Of a DNA stretch of 64,000 nt, positions 26,251 through 38,016 are shown in pieces. Position numbers and translations under genes: made by a program. The DNA lies in NCBI GenBank assembly GCA_037833965.1, contig AP031351.1, positions 29,586,501-29,650,500 on the forward strand, given 5' to 3'. The notes under the pieces were generated by a model. The model was not told where the DNA came from. It saw only the letters and a program-made list of their open reading frames with translations, and searched no databases. Each line of letters opens with the position of its first letter. The stretch's first letter is position 1. Source of the DNA: Marchantia polymorpha subsp. ruderalis (Eukaryota; Streptophyta; Marchantiopsida; Marchantiales; Marchantiaceae).

Positions 26251-26613
26251 TATTTGAGGATTACTCGGACTCAAGGCATAAGCTGTGCAGTTTTCATCTT
26301 AGGGGAGGCGAAGACACACCTCACTGATTTTTATCTGCAGCATTTTGGATGAGTCAAATTTGCAGGAAGCCTGTATAGCTCTGGTCAAGCCAGCATCTAA
26401 TTCGCAAGCATGGGTTGTAGTCTTAGAATCACTGTCAAGTAAATTGGATTAGTTTGTTCTACTGACTTCTTTCCTAATTTCATTTTCCTTATTACATTGC
26501 ATTCCTCGGCCTCATGGAGTGTACTTCGGCTCCAAAAGTCTTTGGAACTTTACTCTAAAAGGAATATAGGAATCAGTCAATAAAGTAGAACCTTGTCTTT
26601 TGATAGAACCAAC

Positions 26614-27467
26614 TAGGCTTGGCCACGGTCCGGTTAACCGGTTAAGAAAAAAAGGTAAACCGGCTAACCGGTCTATTCAAAACTTAACTAAAGACGGGGT
26701 CCATTTATGTTAGGATAGTGACAAAATATTTCGAGGTATTGATAAACAGAAATGAAGATAAATGAGTGTTCGAGAACTTTTTCAACATAGGTTCTTTATT
26801 TTATACTCCTTTTGATGTTAAAATTCGGTTTCATCAGAAGGGTTTTGTTTGAATTTTTTTTAAAAAACTTTGGATCATAAATGTTGGGAGCCAATCCCAA
26901 TACCAAATACGCTATTGAGTTCCAAAAATTGGACACAATGTCAAACATGGGAGAGATCATCGAACACTGGCATGCCAATTATTAAATGACGAGAAGGGAA
27001 CGAACCCAAGCAAAGACTCAACCACCATTTTTCAGATGGAGAGAAGTAGATGATGACACAAGATGCCGAAGTTCAATCTTCTCCGTCTTGGTCTCCATGA
27101 GAGATAACTGTCAAGGAAAGCTTTTCTCATTGGTGAAAATCCTAAACTTTGTCTGCTGCCATGAATTGTCGTCACAGAGAGCTCTCTCATCAGTCAATAG
27201 TACACATGTACTTACATAAGACAGAAGTTAAAACGGGGCTAGATGTGCACTAAAAGTTCGCATGTGTGAAACTGGGGCCAAACAAACAAGACAAGTCGAT
27301 TCTTACAACATGTTCGATCCAGAACACCGTGAAGTCCCCAAGATATGCTCGACTGAGAAGATGCAAAATTGTCACCCTTCGATCAAGTGTCCATTTTAAA
27401 TGGATACATTAATCTCGGTTGACGAAATGGGGACCGGTTAAACCGGCCCGGACCGTGGCCAAGCCTA
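26614..27467. mobile_element. TIR DNA transposon in the left arm (854 bp)
   Basis: Perfect 20-bp terminal inverted repeats, TAGGCTTGGCCACGGTCCGG at 26614-26633 and its reverse complement at 27448-27467, followed by subterminal copies of GGTTAACCGG/CCGGTTTAACC. The right arm lacks this segment, which confirms insertion after the arms duplicated, or loss on the right. Flanking 8-mers GAACCAAC and GAACAATG match at only five positions, so the target duplication is weak. The TAGG...TGGCCACGG end resembles hAT termini. Two short open frames inside (61-78 codons) show no recognised transposase domain. Confidence 0.8.
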
Positions 27468-27469
27468 GA

Positions 27470-29787
27470 ACAATGGTCGGAAGCTGACCATTGTCTTCAG
27501 GGAAGTGTGCAATCCAATTTTTTGTACAGTACCTGTGTCAATTTCGGACTGATGTAACCAGGGCCACACTAACACAGCTTTGCTCTCTCAACCCTGCGTA
27601 ACAAAAAGTACCTCAGCAAAATTGAAATGGCAAGTGTCTGCTGACTGTACTTGCAAGATCTATTAACCGGAAGTTTTGGAGTCCACCCCATAAATACTAC
27701 AAAGAAACAGAAGAAAGGATGTGAGTTCAAAGAGTGTTCTTTCAATTGGAGGGTAAGATTTGGTACTTAGAGTAATAAACGCGGTGACTTAAATGTACAC
27801 TTTATTGTTCGTCGATATATTGATAGCTTAACAGATAACCAGATCTTAGTATTCAATGTGCAGTATATCATTGAGTGGGAGGGCAAAGTCTCTTTGATGG
27901 TAAATAATCTATGTACAACATCACATACTTTCCATGGGATGCAATTATGTTTAGAAAATGTCATGGGTTGGTTTCGACTCTGTATGGCCTGTTACAATCC
28001 TTTTTGTCATATTTTTCTGCTTCTTTTCGTATAAAGTATATTACTCTAGCGTGATAATGTCAAGTCTTTGCTGTGTATTCAAATGTAAGTCCTTTGCAGT
28101 CCTTTTCTTCCCATGCTGACTCATCGACGTCCACCACGTCCAAATCATGTTATCACTCACCCGTGCTTTATTTTCCTATTTGACATTTGCTCCCCATTCC
28201 CGGGATTTTTTCTACCTTTCAATTCCTTTTTCACCCTTCTTCACTACATCGATTTGCTCCTAACATGTCGTATGGTCCTTCCATTTTTTTAACGGTTCAC
28301 ATTTCCATACGTAGATTCTACGATGCTTACTTGTTTTTGACGTCCCTAGATTTGTTTCCAACAACCTTCGCCACAAGTGTTCTCTCAAGATGACTCTCTT
28401 CAAGGTTTCTAAACCCTGTAGATTGAGTTAAACCGCTTCTAAGGCTTCTACAGATTATCCGCTTGAAGAAAACATACACCCTCCTTCAACGCTTTTCCTC
28501 TTTCCGGAAATAAATGAGGGCAACGACATTGCCATCGTTTTGGATGGAACTTTCACTCCTCCAAACATCCGTACCCAAGATTAAAATTGACGTAATCTCC
28601 GTCTGAATTTTTGTTCAGTGGTCTGGTGAGCATGAGGCACAAGAGCTATTTCCTTAATATACTAGCCACGTGACTAGCCATAACAATCAGTCAGCTTTTC
28701 CATTTGGTCAAGACGGATCTATGTCGGACTCATGTCCAAAGGAGCATTTGAAAGTTCTCAGATTGGCTACACGTTCCCATCAATGTGCAGGTTCCTCTTT
28801 TTCAGGTGGATTCCAATTTTTCATTCTGCTAATCTTGCGACAATGGCTCGCCTCACTGTTGTATACTTCGAGAGTCTCTACGAACTGTTTTGGATTTGGA
28901 AGCTCAACATATCTCATCTTCCTTTACGTAGAAACCATCGCCCCATGCTTTCATATTCCATCTACGACGGGCGTCTATGGCTACAGCATCAGTCCCGCAT
29001 ACCTGTCCGAGCTCCTCGACTCTTGCCCTGGGCTACTCCTTCGCTGCATCAAGGAAATATTGTAGTCCTCACCATCTCCCTGATACTACCGATTCAATTA
29101 CAGAATAGGATAGAGCATGCACTACTCGCTCCGTACAGCGTGCCTCCGGCAGTCTTCGCCGAGTTCGAAGCGCTGATCGAGTATAATCCGATGTCGTTCG
29201 CGCAGCGGAGGAAGATGTCATACGAACAGCTTACGGGAGAGACGCAGCTCAAGCTCTCGAACTCGAAGGCTCGAAGGAGGGAAGGGTTCTTAATTCATTC
29301 TACGGTTATTATTCATGGAAAAGAGTTTGTTATCTGATACTGCTGCCCCTCAACCTTACGCGAGTAAAGGAATTCCGCTTCTTCCGAGACGGACATTGCA
29401 ATCAACGCCGGATTATGTGCGTCTCTGCGGCCGGCGAATTACAGGAGAAGGTGTATCATGAGGCTTCCGTGGTCCTCACCGCTCAAACATTAGTGCGGCA
29501 GTATCAAGTCTCGTCATGCGTGCCGCGTCAGGTGATCAATTAGTTTCATTCGGACTTCCCACTCTCCTATCTTGTGGTCTTCCCACTTCCCAATATTGGA
29601 TGACCCTTTATAGAGGATCCCCAACCCAGACATGGTAATTCACTCCAGAACGAGATTTTAATGCCCTTTGCGCAGTTTCTCTCTCTCGATCGATCGATCA
29701 ATAAACATAGACACGACTGCTATCTGAGGCTGCGGCTGCGCTGATCAGAAGAAGTGCTGTCTGATTTCTCGACAGGTTTCCTGTTAG
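27470..29787. other. Highly conserved left-arm stretch without a recognised gene
   Basis: Matches the right arm (39860-42150). From about 28100 to 29780 the two copies are 97-99% identical. On the plus strand there are overlapping frames of 131 and 201 codons (28670-29065 and 28732-29337). The latter ends in a plausible acidic-basic segment with SFAQRRKMSYEQ, but the left copy has one extra base near 29030 relative to the right that switches frames. I cannot assign a protein. 29340-29787 is the upstream region of the unknown gene. Confidence 0.5.
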
Positions 29788-29823
29788 ATCCAGAAGACAG
29801 TCGAGTGTACGTTGTCGGGGCCC

Positions 29824-31331
29824 ATGTCCCCGTTAGGATGCGCAGATATTCCACCTTTCCTGTTATTCGAGGGCTCGTCGAGCGAGCAGGACAAGTTGCA
29901 ATTCTTCACGTACATGGGGCAGAGGGGTGTGCAATTGGCTATTCAGCCTGTTCTGCCTGTTCTGCGGGCCACAGTCGAGTGCTCGGAGTGGCAGGCGCAT
30001 GCCTTCTCGAGATTGAGAAGCTTGCTGTTGCTGTTGCGCCAGAGGCAGCTGGCCCTCTCCCCACACTGGACATGGTGGGATAGACCAGTGGGTACTGATT
30101 TGACTGCTTTGGTCCGTTTCGGAACCTACTGCGTCAATGAAACCATGTTCTTCCACTTCGGAGGGCAGACCTCCATCGCCGAGCTCGAAAATTACGTCAC
30201 TGGCCGCAGCAGCTCGAATTTTACCCGACAATTATTTCTTCCACATGTAAGTTGGACACTTCTCATCTTCTCTGAAGGATGCTTCTGTCGACCGTCTTCA
30301 GTCTTCCATCGTCCCCCCGATCCGATTGGTGCCAAGACTTATTTCTCCAATGCGTCACTTTCTCTTGTCTGATTGGATCACGTAAGTTGGGTTCTGCTCA
30401 GAGTATGACAGGAGTTTGAGCCTCCTATTTTCTTTTGAACTGAAGTACTTTACTCTAGGATTATACTTACAAATATCTTATTTTCCATGTGGTCTTCTTA
30501 AGAAAAAATAAATTCATAATGCAATTCGTATTTATATTTAGTCCATTTTAAGTATAGTAAACGACCTGTTAAATACATAAGATATACGTCTCAGAATGTA
30601 AATTGTCGAGTTTACGTGACCAGAATTTTTCAGATGACCTGGTCGGATGTGGACTGACGTCACAGGTACATGGTTCCATGGGTAAGCTGCGGATCAAGCT
30701 GCTTGAGGAGGGCTTCGTAAACATGCGCCTGGATACTGATACTTACAAGATCAAGATTTTTGTAAGAGATATTCATTATGGTGGACCCGATGCATACTAC
30801 GTCAAGGTTAGCTCTGGTTTAGAGTTTATTTCTCTAGAGAGAGGTTCCTCCAAGGCACCTTTCTTTAGAGAAAGGTGCCTCGAGCACCGAGCGGTCGAGC
30901 AGTGTCGACCGAATTGTGTGCGTTATCTAATAAAGAGGAAGGAGTTTATTACGGAAGGTATGCTGCGGAAGCTATTGCAGCAGAACCCGATCCTCGAACC
31001 CGATGCATCGGCCGGGATGGTGGGCGAGTATACGATGAGGGTTTCAAAAGAGTACCGCCACGATGTGAGATTCGTCAGAAGAGAGCGCGAGGAGAAATGG
31101 GCGAGCGAGGACGGCCTGATCGTCAAGCTTCTGGACATCCTGGAGTGGAAAGGTGCGAATGAAATCAGAGACCTCACTACTATCCCGCCAACAAGTCATA
31201 CAGTCAGACAGGAGGTTGAGGTTCACGTGCGCGACGCCGACGCTCAGCTGCTTGGATCCGACATGGCTGCCGAGAAATTTATCACCCGATTCTGGAACAC
31301 AGGATTGCGTTTCAAAGAATTTCTTCTCTAG
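29824..31331 (+). CDS. Unknown two-exon gene, left-arm copy
   Basis: Exons 29824-30246 and 30666-31331, GT-AG intron, phase 0, 362 residues. I do not recognise the family. The protein is rich in charged residues, has no signal peptide or membrane segment, and contains FEGSSS.QDKL, VECS.WQ.HAFSRLR, ALVRFGTY and a conserved C-terminus FWNTGLRFKEFLL. The homologous start of the right-arm copy is ATG, but here it is ATC (29788). I therefore use the next in-frame ATG at 29824. About 25 codons present in the right copy after that point are missing here in frame. Both exons stay open despite many replacements, which argues for a gene that is or was recently under selection. Confidence 0.55.
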
Positions 31332-31342
31332 CACCTCCCGTA

Positions 31343-33790
31343 TATGTTTTTAAGTAATATAAAGGTAGAAAAATAATTTTCAAACAATTTTGGAGAATTC
31401 ATTGTATAAATACTTGTTTCGTCAATATAAGTATAAATTATACAATTTAGTATCGATGATTGTTAGTAATTGAGTAATGAGTGAAAAGTTTGTGTAAGTG
31501 TGTCTGAAACACGAGCAAGTTTAAAAATCCTTCAAGTTTAGAATTATGATGAGTTACCTACAAAACCAACGGACAAAAACTCTCAAAATAGGAATGATAG
31601 ATGTGATCAAACAAAGTTTGAAAGATTAAAGACAAATGAAAGTAATAAAAAAGCATTCTACATTGAATGATTATAATATATATACAATTATAATTGCTCA
31701 ATAAATTCAAATGCTTATAAAATTACACAGTAAAAAACAAGCAATGTTTGAGAACCTTGACCAAAAAAAATTATGCACGAGCACTAAGATCAATATCAAA
31801 TTTTGGAGTTATCAGTCATTGATTTAAAATTTTTAAAAATACAGGAAAATAATGAAATGATTTGAGTAAGAACAAATTTCATGATACTCTTCACTCTTGT
31901 GCATGTAGGAGTATATCGAATTCGACGGAACCCACAATGAGATGATGCGGATTTTTAGGATTCAGCAGAGTTTTAGACCAGCAAGTAGCTCACTACCTCA
32001 CACATTGGCAATAAAATTCTAGTGTTATCGTGAACAGAGTTGAGAACCTGACTTAAATTTTTGGTGTCTCGATAGTACGATTAAACATTTTCAAAGAATT
32101 ATTCAATTGATTTTTATTTTATTTTATTCAAATGAAGTCAATAAATCGTTTGCATATGCATCGAATGCATATCATATGTAATGCATATATCGAATGCATC
32201 ACAATTTTGACTTTTTTCAACATGTGATCAATCATATTACTTAAATATATCACATAAATTATTCAATATTGTTTGCTTAAGCGTGTAGAAAACAATGCTT
32301 TCTTCAGTAATATAAATTTATGATGTTTTAAAATTGACATATTTTCGTTTGCAATAATTTTGATTTATTTTCAAATATATTAAGTGATATTATAACTATT
32401 ATAGATAGGATTTTTTTTATCATTATTGCTATTTTGTAAACATGAATGTACTTGAGTTTTATTTAGTGCCATATTTGATGAACAGTATGGAAAAGATGTC
32501 ATCATCTTATTATTTAAGATGAATTTGTAAGTGATTGGTAAAAAATCACTTACAATTTCATTGTTAATGATAATGTTTTTTTCAAAATGAAGCACCACAC
32601 GCGATTATGACTTTTACAATACAGATAATGAAGTTGAAAGATGCAATAGTTTTCCTCATCATTTATATTTTCTTAAAGATCTTTAAAAACATCAATTTGA
32701 GTTTGAAACTTCATACAAAAAAATTGAAATTTTGAAATTCATCAATTTTGATTGATTATAAAATTCACTTGGTAATTTTTTGAGAAAAAAATACAAATCA
32801 AAAGCCTGAAACAACATAGTATAATTTTCGTATTTATCCATTTGTATCATAATCAAATATTTTAAATACTCTAAAATTTTTCATCGTCTCATCTTGAAGT
32901 TCCATCTAATTATGAGAGTTGAAAGTAGAGAATATAGATCTCTAACATCTTGTCCAAATCCATAGCTTTCAATTTGGATTTTAGGTGATTTTTGTGAACC
33001 AGAGTTATCATATTATTTTATTTGACTATGTCAAATTCAGTTTTTATAACCTATTTTGCAATCATTTTGTTTCATTCTATATATGTGACTCGTGTTTCTA
33101 TTAAAATATATCAACTTATTCATAAAGACAAATATTAGCATTTTGTTCTTGTTGCTATTTTGGTGCATTTTTTTGGGTGCAAAACCTTAAGATACGTTAA
33201 GCAGGTGATGACGGAACTCAAAGCTTGAGTCATCAAATAAAACTTTATTTATTTGATGCTCATTTGTAACTGATCACATGCTCATTAATTGACATCTAGT
33301 TGCATTTTTCTCTAAAAAATCCCTAAGAGCTCATAAAATATCTCTATTGTCAATTCTAGTGTGCTCCTTTAAAACAAATTCCGTGATAACTTTGAAAATT
33401 TTTTACCATTCCACACTCGGCAACAATGTACTAAGATATCAACTTCCAGTTATGATATTCGAGTCACATTCAGTTCCTGTGACGGGTCAAACGGGACTCG
33501 TTCACTTTCTGAGCAGCATTGAAAGTTGAGGCAACATGTTCAGCAGGAAAACATTCACGGGATACTGCCATCATGTGATTATGGTGTGCATTTGAGGTAT
33601 GTCTCGGTATAATGAAGATCAATTTATGCTTAACAATAAAAATAATAATCAAAACCCCAGTCTGAGTGGAATACACAGAAGAGCACGATGGGAACTGGTT
33701 GGTTCAAAATCTCAGCACAGGTACTCTTAAGCATGAAACATCCTTTTGCCAGCCTCAGAATTGAAGTTCTCTGACTCCTTGCAAATATGT
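31343..33790. other. AT-rich spacer, decayed repeats
   Basis: Inner flank of the left arm. No gene recognised. 31405-31570 is a diverged copy of sequence at about 52675-52830, in the same orientation. 32150-32215 has clustered repeats of ATGCATATC/CGAATGCAT. Mostly decayed repeat DNA. Confidence 0.5.
31405..31570 (+). repeat. Dispersed repeat, copy 1
   Basis: Similar to 52675-52830 in the same orientation: both run from TTTC(A/G)TCAATATAA through TAATTGAGT(T)ATGAGT to ATGATGAG(T/C)TACC. Divergence is substantial. Possibly LTR-type sequence of an old retrotransposon family. The element is not otherwise identified. Confidence 0.6.
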
Positions 33791-33803
33791 ACGGTGTGAA
33801 CAG

Positions 33804-33885
33804 GAGGGCACATCAACCCTGAGGCGAGATTCGGCCTTCTTCTCGGTAGAAGGCTCTCTATTGGGCCTCGTTTCGTATTCCTTGA
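33804..33885 (+). pseudogene. Remnant of a PIP aquaporin exon, opposite strand to the intact gene
   Basis: After a CAG acceptor the sequence reads GGHINPEARFGLLLGRRLS, clearly homologous to the start of exon 2 of the intact gene at 35191 ([19 protein letters not shown]), but in plus orientation. The NPA motif is now NPE and the reading soon becomes unrelated. No other exon of this copy is visible. Its orientation fits the inverted duplication, so it may be what is left of a second aquaporin gene. Confidence 0.78.
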
Positions 33886-34258
33886 AGCTGAGGTCTATGC
33901 TTGTTGCCTGCTTTTCAGCTTTTTTTTGGGAATGGAAAGCACACTCGTATATATACCACATTGAAATCTTGAAAGGTCCTAGTTGCAAAGTATGAAGCAT
34001 GATAATTTCTGTAGTTTTTAGTTTGGATCTACATGTGATGGTAATCCTAGTCCTCTTCAAATAGACGATGTCGCACGCGCTGAAGCTGAAGCTTCAGCGC
34101 CATGGTTTCTCCCCGGCTATCTATAAGAACCTCTTCGTTGTTATTTACAGTAGAGTGGTATGTGCAGCTGCAGATCAGTACATGCACTCGAGCCTGAGCC
34201 TGAGCCTGAGCTTCACAGTTTGTTGTCGGCAGATTTACTGTCCTTGGTATTTTCGTCC

Positions 34259-35748
34259 TCATCCTGAGAGCTTGGTCTCAAGTTTTCTCCCTGAAATGCT
34301 CATGGAGCCGGACATGGACATGGTCGGGAACAGAAAGTGTGATCCTAGCGGCAAAGCACGGATGACGAACTGGTGATAGGCGGCAGCCAAGGTAGCTCCG
34401 ATGAAGGGACCAACCCAAAAGATCCACTGCGCAAATCAGATATCCCAGATTATAAGCCCTGTCATCTGCTGTCAGGCAGGATGTTCATGCGAGTGCGAGA
34501 TACTGGCTGGATCTTGGATTTTCTGAGAATTTCGGTCAATGGAAAGAGTTTGACACAACACATCTAAGTGGGATAGGTTGAGATACAAGGACTCACCTGG
34601 TCATCCCAAGCTTGCTGGTGGTTCCAGAGAGCAGCTGGGCCGAAGCTTCGAGCAGGGTTGATTCCACAGCCGGTGATGGGAATGGTCGCCAGATGGACAA
34701 CAAAAACTGCAAGCCCGATGGGCAATGGGGCGAGCACCTGCGAGATCACAGCACCTCCAGACATTAATTTTCGTCTTCCATTTGGACCAGTTCACGTGAT
34801 TTCTGTGACTCTGATCCAATTTCAGAAACTGCATTTGGATTCATATGGGAATTCACTCTTCAAGGAACCTCAGATCTAATGGTTGTTGAACCTACCGGCA
34901 CATGCGAGTCCCTGGCCTTGCGCTTAGCATCAGTGGCAGAGTAGACCACGTAAACCAGGACGAAAGTTCCGATGATTTCTGCTGCCAGACCTGTGCCGAT
35001 GCCGAAATCTGCACTGACGGTATTCGTTGCGCCGCCCAACACCTGGAATGGAGTTTTCTGCAATCCCTTCACGAGTCCTGCTCCACAGACACCTCCCGCC
35101 ATCTGGGCAATTATGTAGATGAAAGCCCGAGGAACCGAAAGCTTCCTACCCAGAAGTAGTCCGAAAGTAACTGCGGGGTTAATGTGTCCTCCTGCCCACA
35201 CCACCAAACACATCGTTGCAAGGGATAAATCAGACTACTGCCATATGTGACAACCATGTAGAATGGACTTCACTTTTCATCATTATCATCGTATCACAAT
35301 ATTATGACAACAACTTCATCATCAAACGCTCGTAGCTACAACCAGAATGAAACGATGGAGCCTCGGACGATATGACTGCAAGTGCTTCTAGAGCCGGTTA
35401 GCAATCGAAGGGCGAACCTGAAACACCAGCTGTGCAGTAGACGAGCACAAATATGGTGGCTCCGAAAGACCATGCAACACCGAGAGCTCCGACTCCATCG
35501 GGGCTGGTGCGTCCATTTCCAATGGCAGCAGAAACGCCGATGTACACGAAGAGGAGAGTGGCAATAAACTCAGCGATGGCAGCTCTATAGAGCGACCATT
35601 TGTAGAATTCATCGACAGTCCACAGAAGATGTGGCTCTGGTTCGATATAGTCCCTGTCCTCAGTTCGTGCCGCGCTGCCCCCTCCGATCTTAATATTGCT
35701 GGCATCTGTTTCATATGGTCCTCCCATCTGCTGATGGACGCCTGCCAT
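34259..35748 (-). CDS. Plasma membrane intrinsic protein aquaporin (PIP, PIP2-like)
   Basis: Four exons: 35418-35748, 34896-35191, 34597-34737 and 34259-34426. Introns are GT-AG and the exons sum to 936 bp (311 residues). An upstream extension of the frame lacks an ATG, so translation starts at MAGVHQQ. A tetrameric water channel of the plasma membrane with six membrane helices. Both NPA motifs are present (115-117 in [12 protein letters not shown], 236-238 in GINPARSF). The loop D gating His is kept (ARDSHVP), as is the loop B Ser (GRKLS). The ar/R filter reads Phe, His224, Cys233, Arg239. Plant PIPs normally have Thr at the third position, whereas Cys is the mammalian AQP1 state. The usual DPPPAP-type N-terminal motif is replaced by an EPEPHLL stretch, and the C-terminus lacks the common PIP2 phosphoserine tail. 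It lies in the spacer of the inverted duplication. Confidence 0.95.
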
Positions 35749-38003
35749 CTTAAGCCGAGGGGCGAACTCTACCAAACCTGCAACTTGCTAGCGATCGGGA
35801 ACCGAAGAGCTCAAGGCCAACAGTTCTGGTCGACGTCAAGCGCAACAAGTCAACGAGCACTGAACTCCGCTTCAGCTGGAAGGTCAATCTGATTGGAAGA
35901 CTGTCATCAAAATCGAGGTCGTTGGTAGCTTGGTAGGGATGCCTGCGCACGAGTCCCTGCTACAAATAAAATGCGTCTCAAGTACGGTTTAGACCGAGGA
36001 TAATATTCGATTTGATGTGAACGATGACAGTCTGAGTGGAAAGTGTCTGCAAGCCAGCAGCAGCCAGCGGTCTATACTTGTTGTGCTTCTCCACCACTAC
36101 ACTCCTATGAAGTTTATAAGAGGTAGCACTAGAGAATCCAAAAGATACTGGACCACCAGTCCTGCTTTAGCACTTTGAAGGACCAAGCTTTACCTCTCGG
36201 CTGCTCCAGAACTTGAGAAATAACGCTCAATTGACAGCTTATATAGGAGCCCAACTTCGGGATAGGACCCGGCACCTTTGGGTACATGAGATCCAGATCA
36301 TCAATCAGGAAAAGTTCACCATCGAATCCACTTGATGTTCATTTGCAAGCATGTTGCAGGAATCTGCACGCATCTGATCGAGATGTATTTTCTTCTCCGG
36401 ATGATGTCCGATCTCTGGAGAATGTCACTGGTATGACAGAGGGAGAAGTGCCCATTGTTGTCAGATCTTAGCGGACTGGAGCTGTAAAAAACCACTGCTG
36501 CTGTTCACTCGGCCTCATCATCCTCATCATCAGACCAAGTGGAATCGCATATCACATCGTCGTGCTTCCCTGGCGACTTATCCTACTCTTCATTTGTTTT
36601 ATCATTTGCTCTGGTCCTGTACTCTCCTGTCCTGCCATGCTGAACCCAAATTCTTCACACCTCTGTCACCTCGAAGGGTCACAGATTGGCCCAGTGGGAA
36701 GCAGTGGTGGCACAATTTTTTTGGCTCGCCCTATTCAGCCACTTTGCTCTTCTTATTAACCACCCTGATTGCTGAGCTCTTGGCACATGCAATTAATCCT
36801 TCTCACGGCCTTCGGTTTTCTCTCTTGATTCTCGTATGCAAGAGCTCACTAGTCCCATGGCTTCCCCCTGGACTCGATAGATACTGAACTTAATCATATA
36901 CTTTCCAGATTTGGTGGCTGAGAATATGATATTTGTTCTTTGTCTGGGGAGGAGATGTTCGCCGTGTGTACAACGCGCTATGCAAGAAGTGATGGATTCA
37001 CAATAAATGAACAAGCTAATATCCTGTTCTGCCTTTGATGACGGCAGAATGCAAGCTCCCGAGTCTTCTCTAAGATTGAGGTTTGGTTACTGGGTGATTT
37101 CTAGAATCATGTACACTTGCTACGACTTGACATCGGTGCATGAGGCCTCTTTGCGAACCTCTAAGAAGCCGAGGATTGTATACCTCGAGGTGTATCACAG
37201 TAGTTCCGAGGACGAAACTGAAAAAGGTTAGAAATTACTCAGTCTGCTGAATGTGGTTCAATTAGTTTTTGAAGACCAGAGATGAGCTTGATAACTTGAC
37301 TGATGATGATAGCCAAATGAGAATTTTGACTTGCGAGGTACTGTTTTACTGTCAAGGTATCATTCCGAATTGTCCATTTCTTACCTTCTTAAAATGACTC
37401 AGATGATAATATTGAACATCCTTTCTTTCACTATGGGCTTTTGCTAACGTCAGCAATTGCACCTTTAACAACAGGGTTTTGAAAAATGTTTGAAAATTAC
37501 GATAATTTTGGAATTACAATTTTTCATAAAATAGTTCTACTACTACAAGAATCCAGAAACTATGAAAATTATAGATGAAAATTTCAAACCTTGGTGATCA
37601 ATGTTCAATGATAAACAAGGAACAAAATTTTATAACTTGGGAATATAATTGCAAGATATATATGTCCAGATATGACTTCCGCCCAAAATTCAAGTCTCGT
37701 ATTCATGATCGCCGTATCATTCCAATGCACATCACATAGCCAGGGCGGCCGTCGCATAACCCATCGTCCGGCTCCCAAATCACGAGAGGACAACATGGCA
37801 AAGACACGTGGCAAAATTGGAGAGGTTGAGCAGAAACCTCGTAGTTCTGAGGATTCCACAATCCATGCCCGACGAAGACGACGACAGTTTCCGAAAGAGT
37901 GAATGAGTGTCCGACACGTGGCTGACGGTATCGACAATATGCATCTGGTGCGAGTATGGTGCATGGCGTGTGCCGGCTTCACGTACCCCGTGCACGTGGA
38001 TCG
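35749..38003. other. Upstream region of the aquaporin gene, no recognised gene
   Basis: Contains the presumed promoter and 5' UTR of the minus-strand PIP gene. Short open frames (for example 36286-36471, 37007-37231 and 37672-37902 on the plus strand) show no known domain. 37250-37650 is AT-rich. Confidence 0.45.
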
Positions 38004-38016
38004 CTTACGGGAGGTG

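Larger units (their letters stand above)
23786..26340 (+). pseudogene. Mitochondrial carrier fragment, left copy, disrupted
   Basis: The exon at about 23810-24017 encodes the third carrier repeat: FFTAAYLDVNPL, then a signature HPFDTIKF in which the usual K-x-R after the P-x-D motif is altered. The following exon, intact in the right-arm copy, is here split. One part is at about 25276-25332 and the other resumes near 26257, with a stop at the break. A hAT-like element sits in the intron just before it. N-terminal repeats are missing. Mitochondrial carriers exchange small metabolites across the inner mitochondrial membrane. This copy cannot make one. Confidence 0.75.
23640..31342 (+). repeat. 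Left arm of a large inverted duplication
   Basis: This 7.7-kb stretch is repeated in reverse orientation at 38004-43290. The outer edge is seen at TAGCTGAAGTGTAT (about 23650), matched near 43270. The inner edge is seen at CTAGCACCTCCCGTA (31329-31343), matched at 38004-38018. Order from outside in: mitochondrial carrier piece, non-coding stretch, unknown two-exon gene. Identity is uneven: about 90% in the carrier piece, 97-99% over about 28.1-29.8 kb, much lower in the gene. The left arm is longer because it holds extra insertions of about 0.9 kb each. Confidence 0.9.

Noticed and set aside
28670..29337. Overlapping frames of 131 and 201 codons conserved in both arms
   Set aside because: Conservation is explained by near-identity of the DNA. 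The arms differ by a one-base indel that switches frames, and no family is recognised.
34190..34216. GAGCCT hexamer run near the aquaporin stop codon, on the opposite strand to a frame of 102 codons
   Set aside because: Simple repeat in the 3' UTR. The plus-strand frame is a shadow of the PIP gene.
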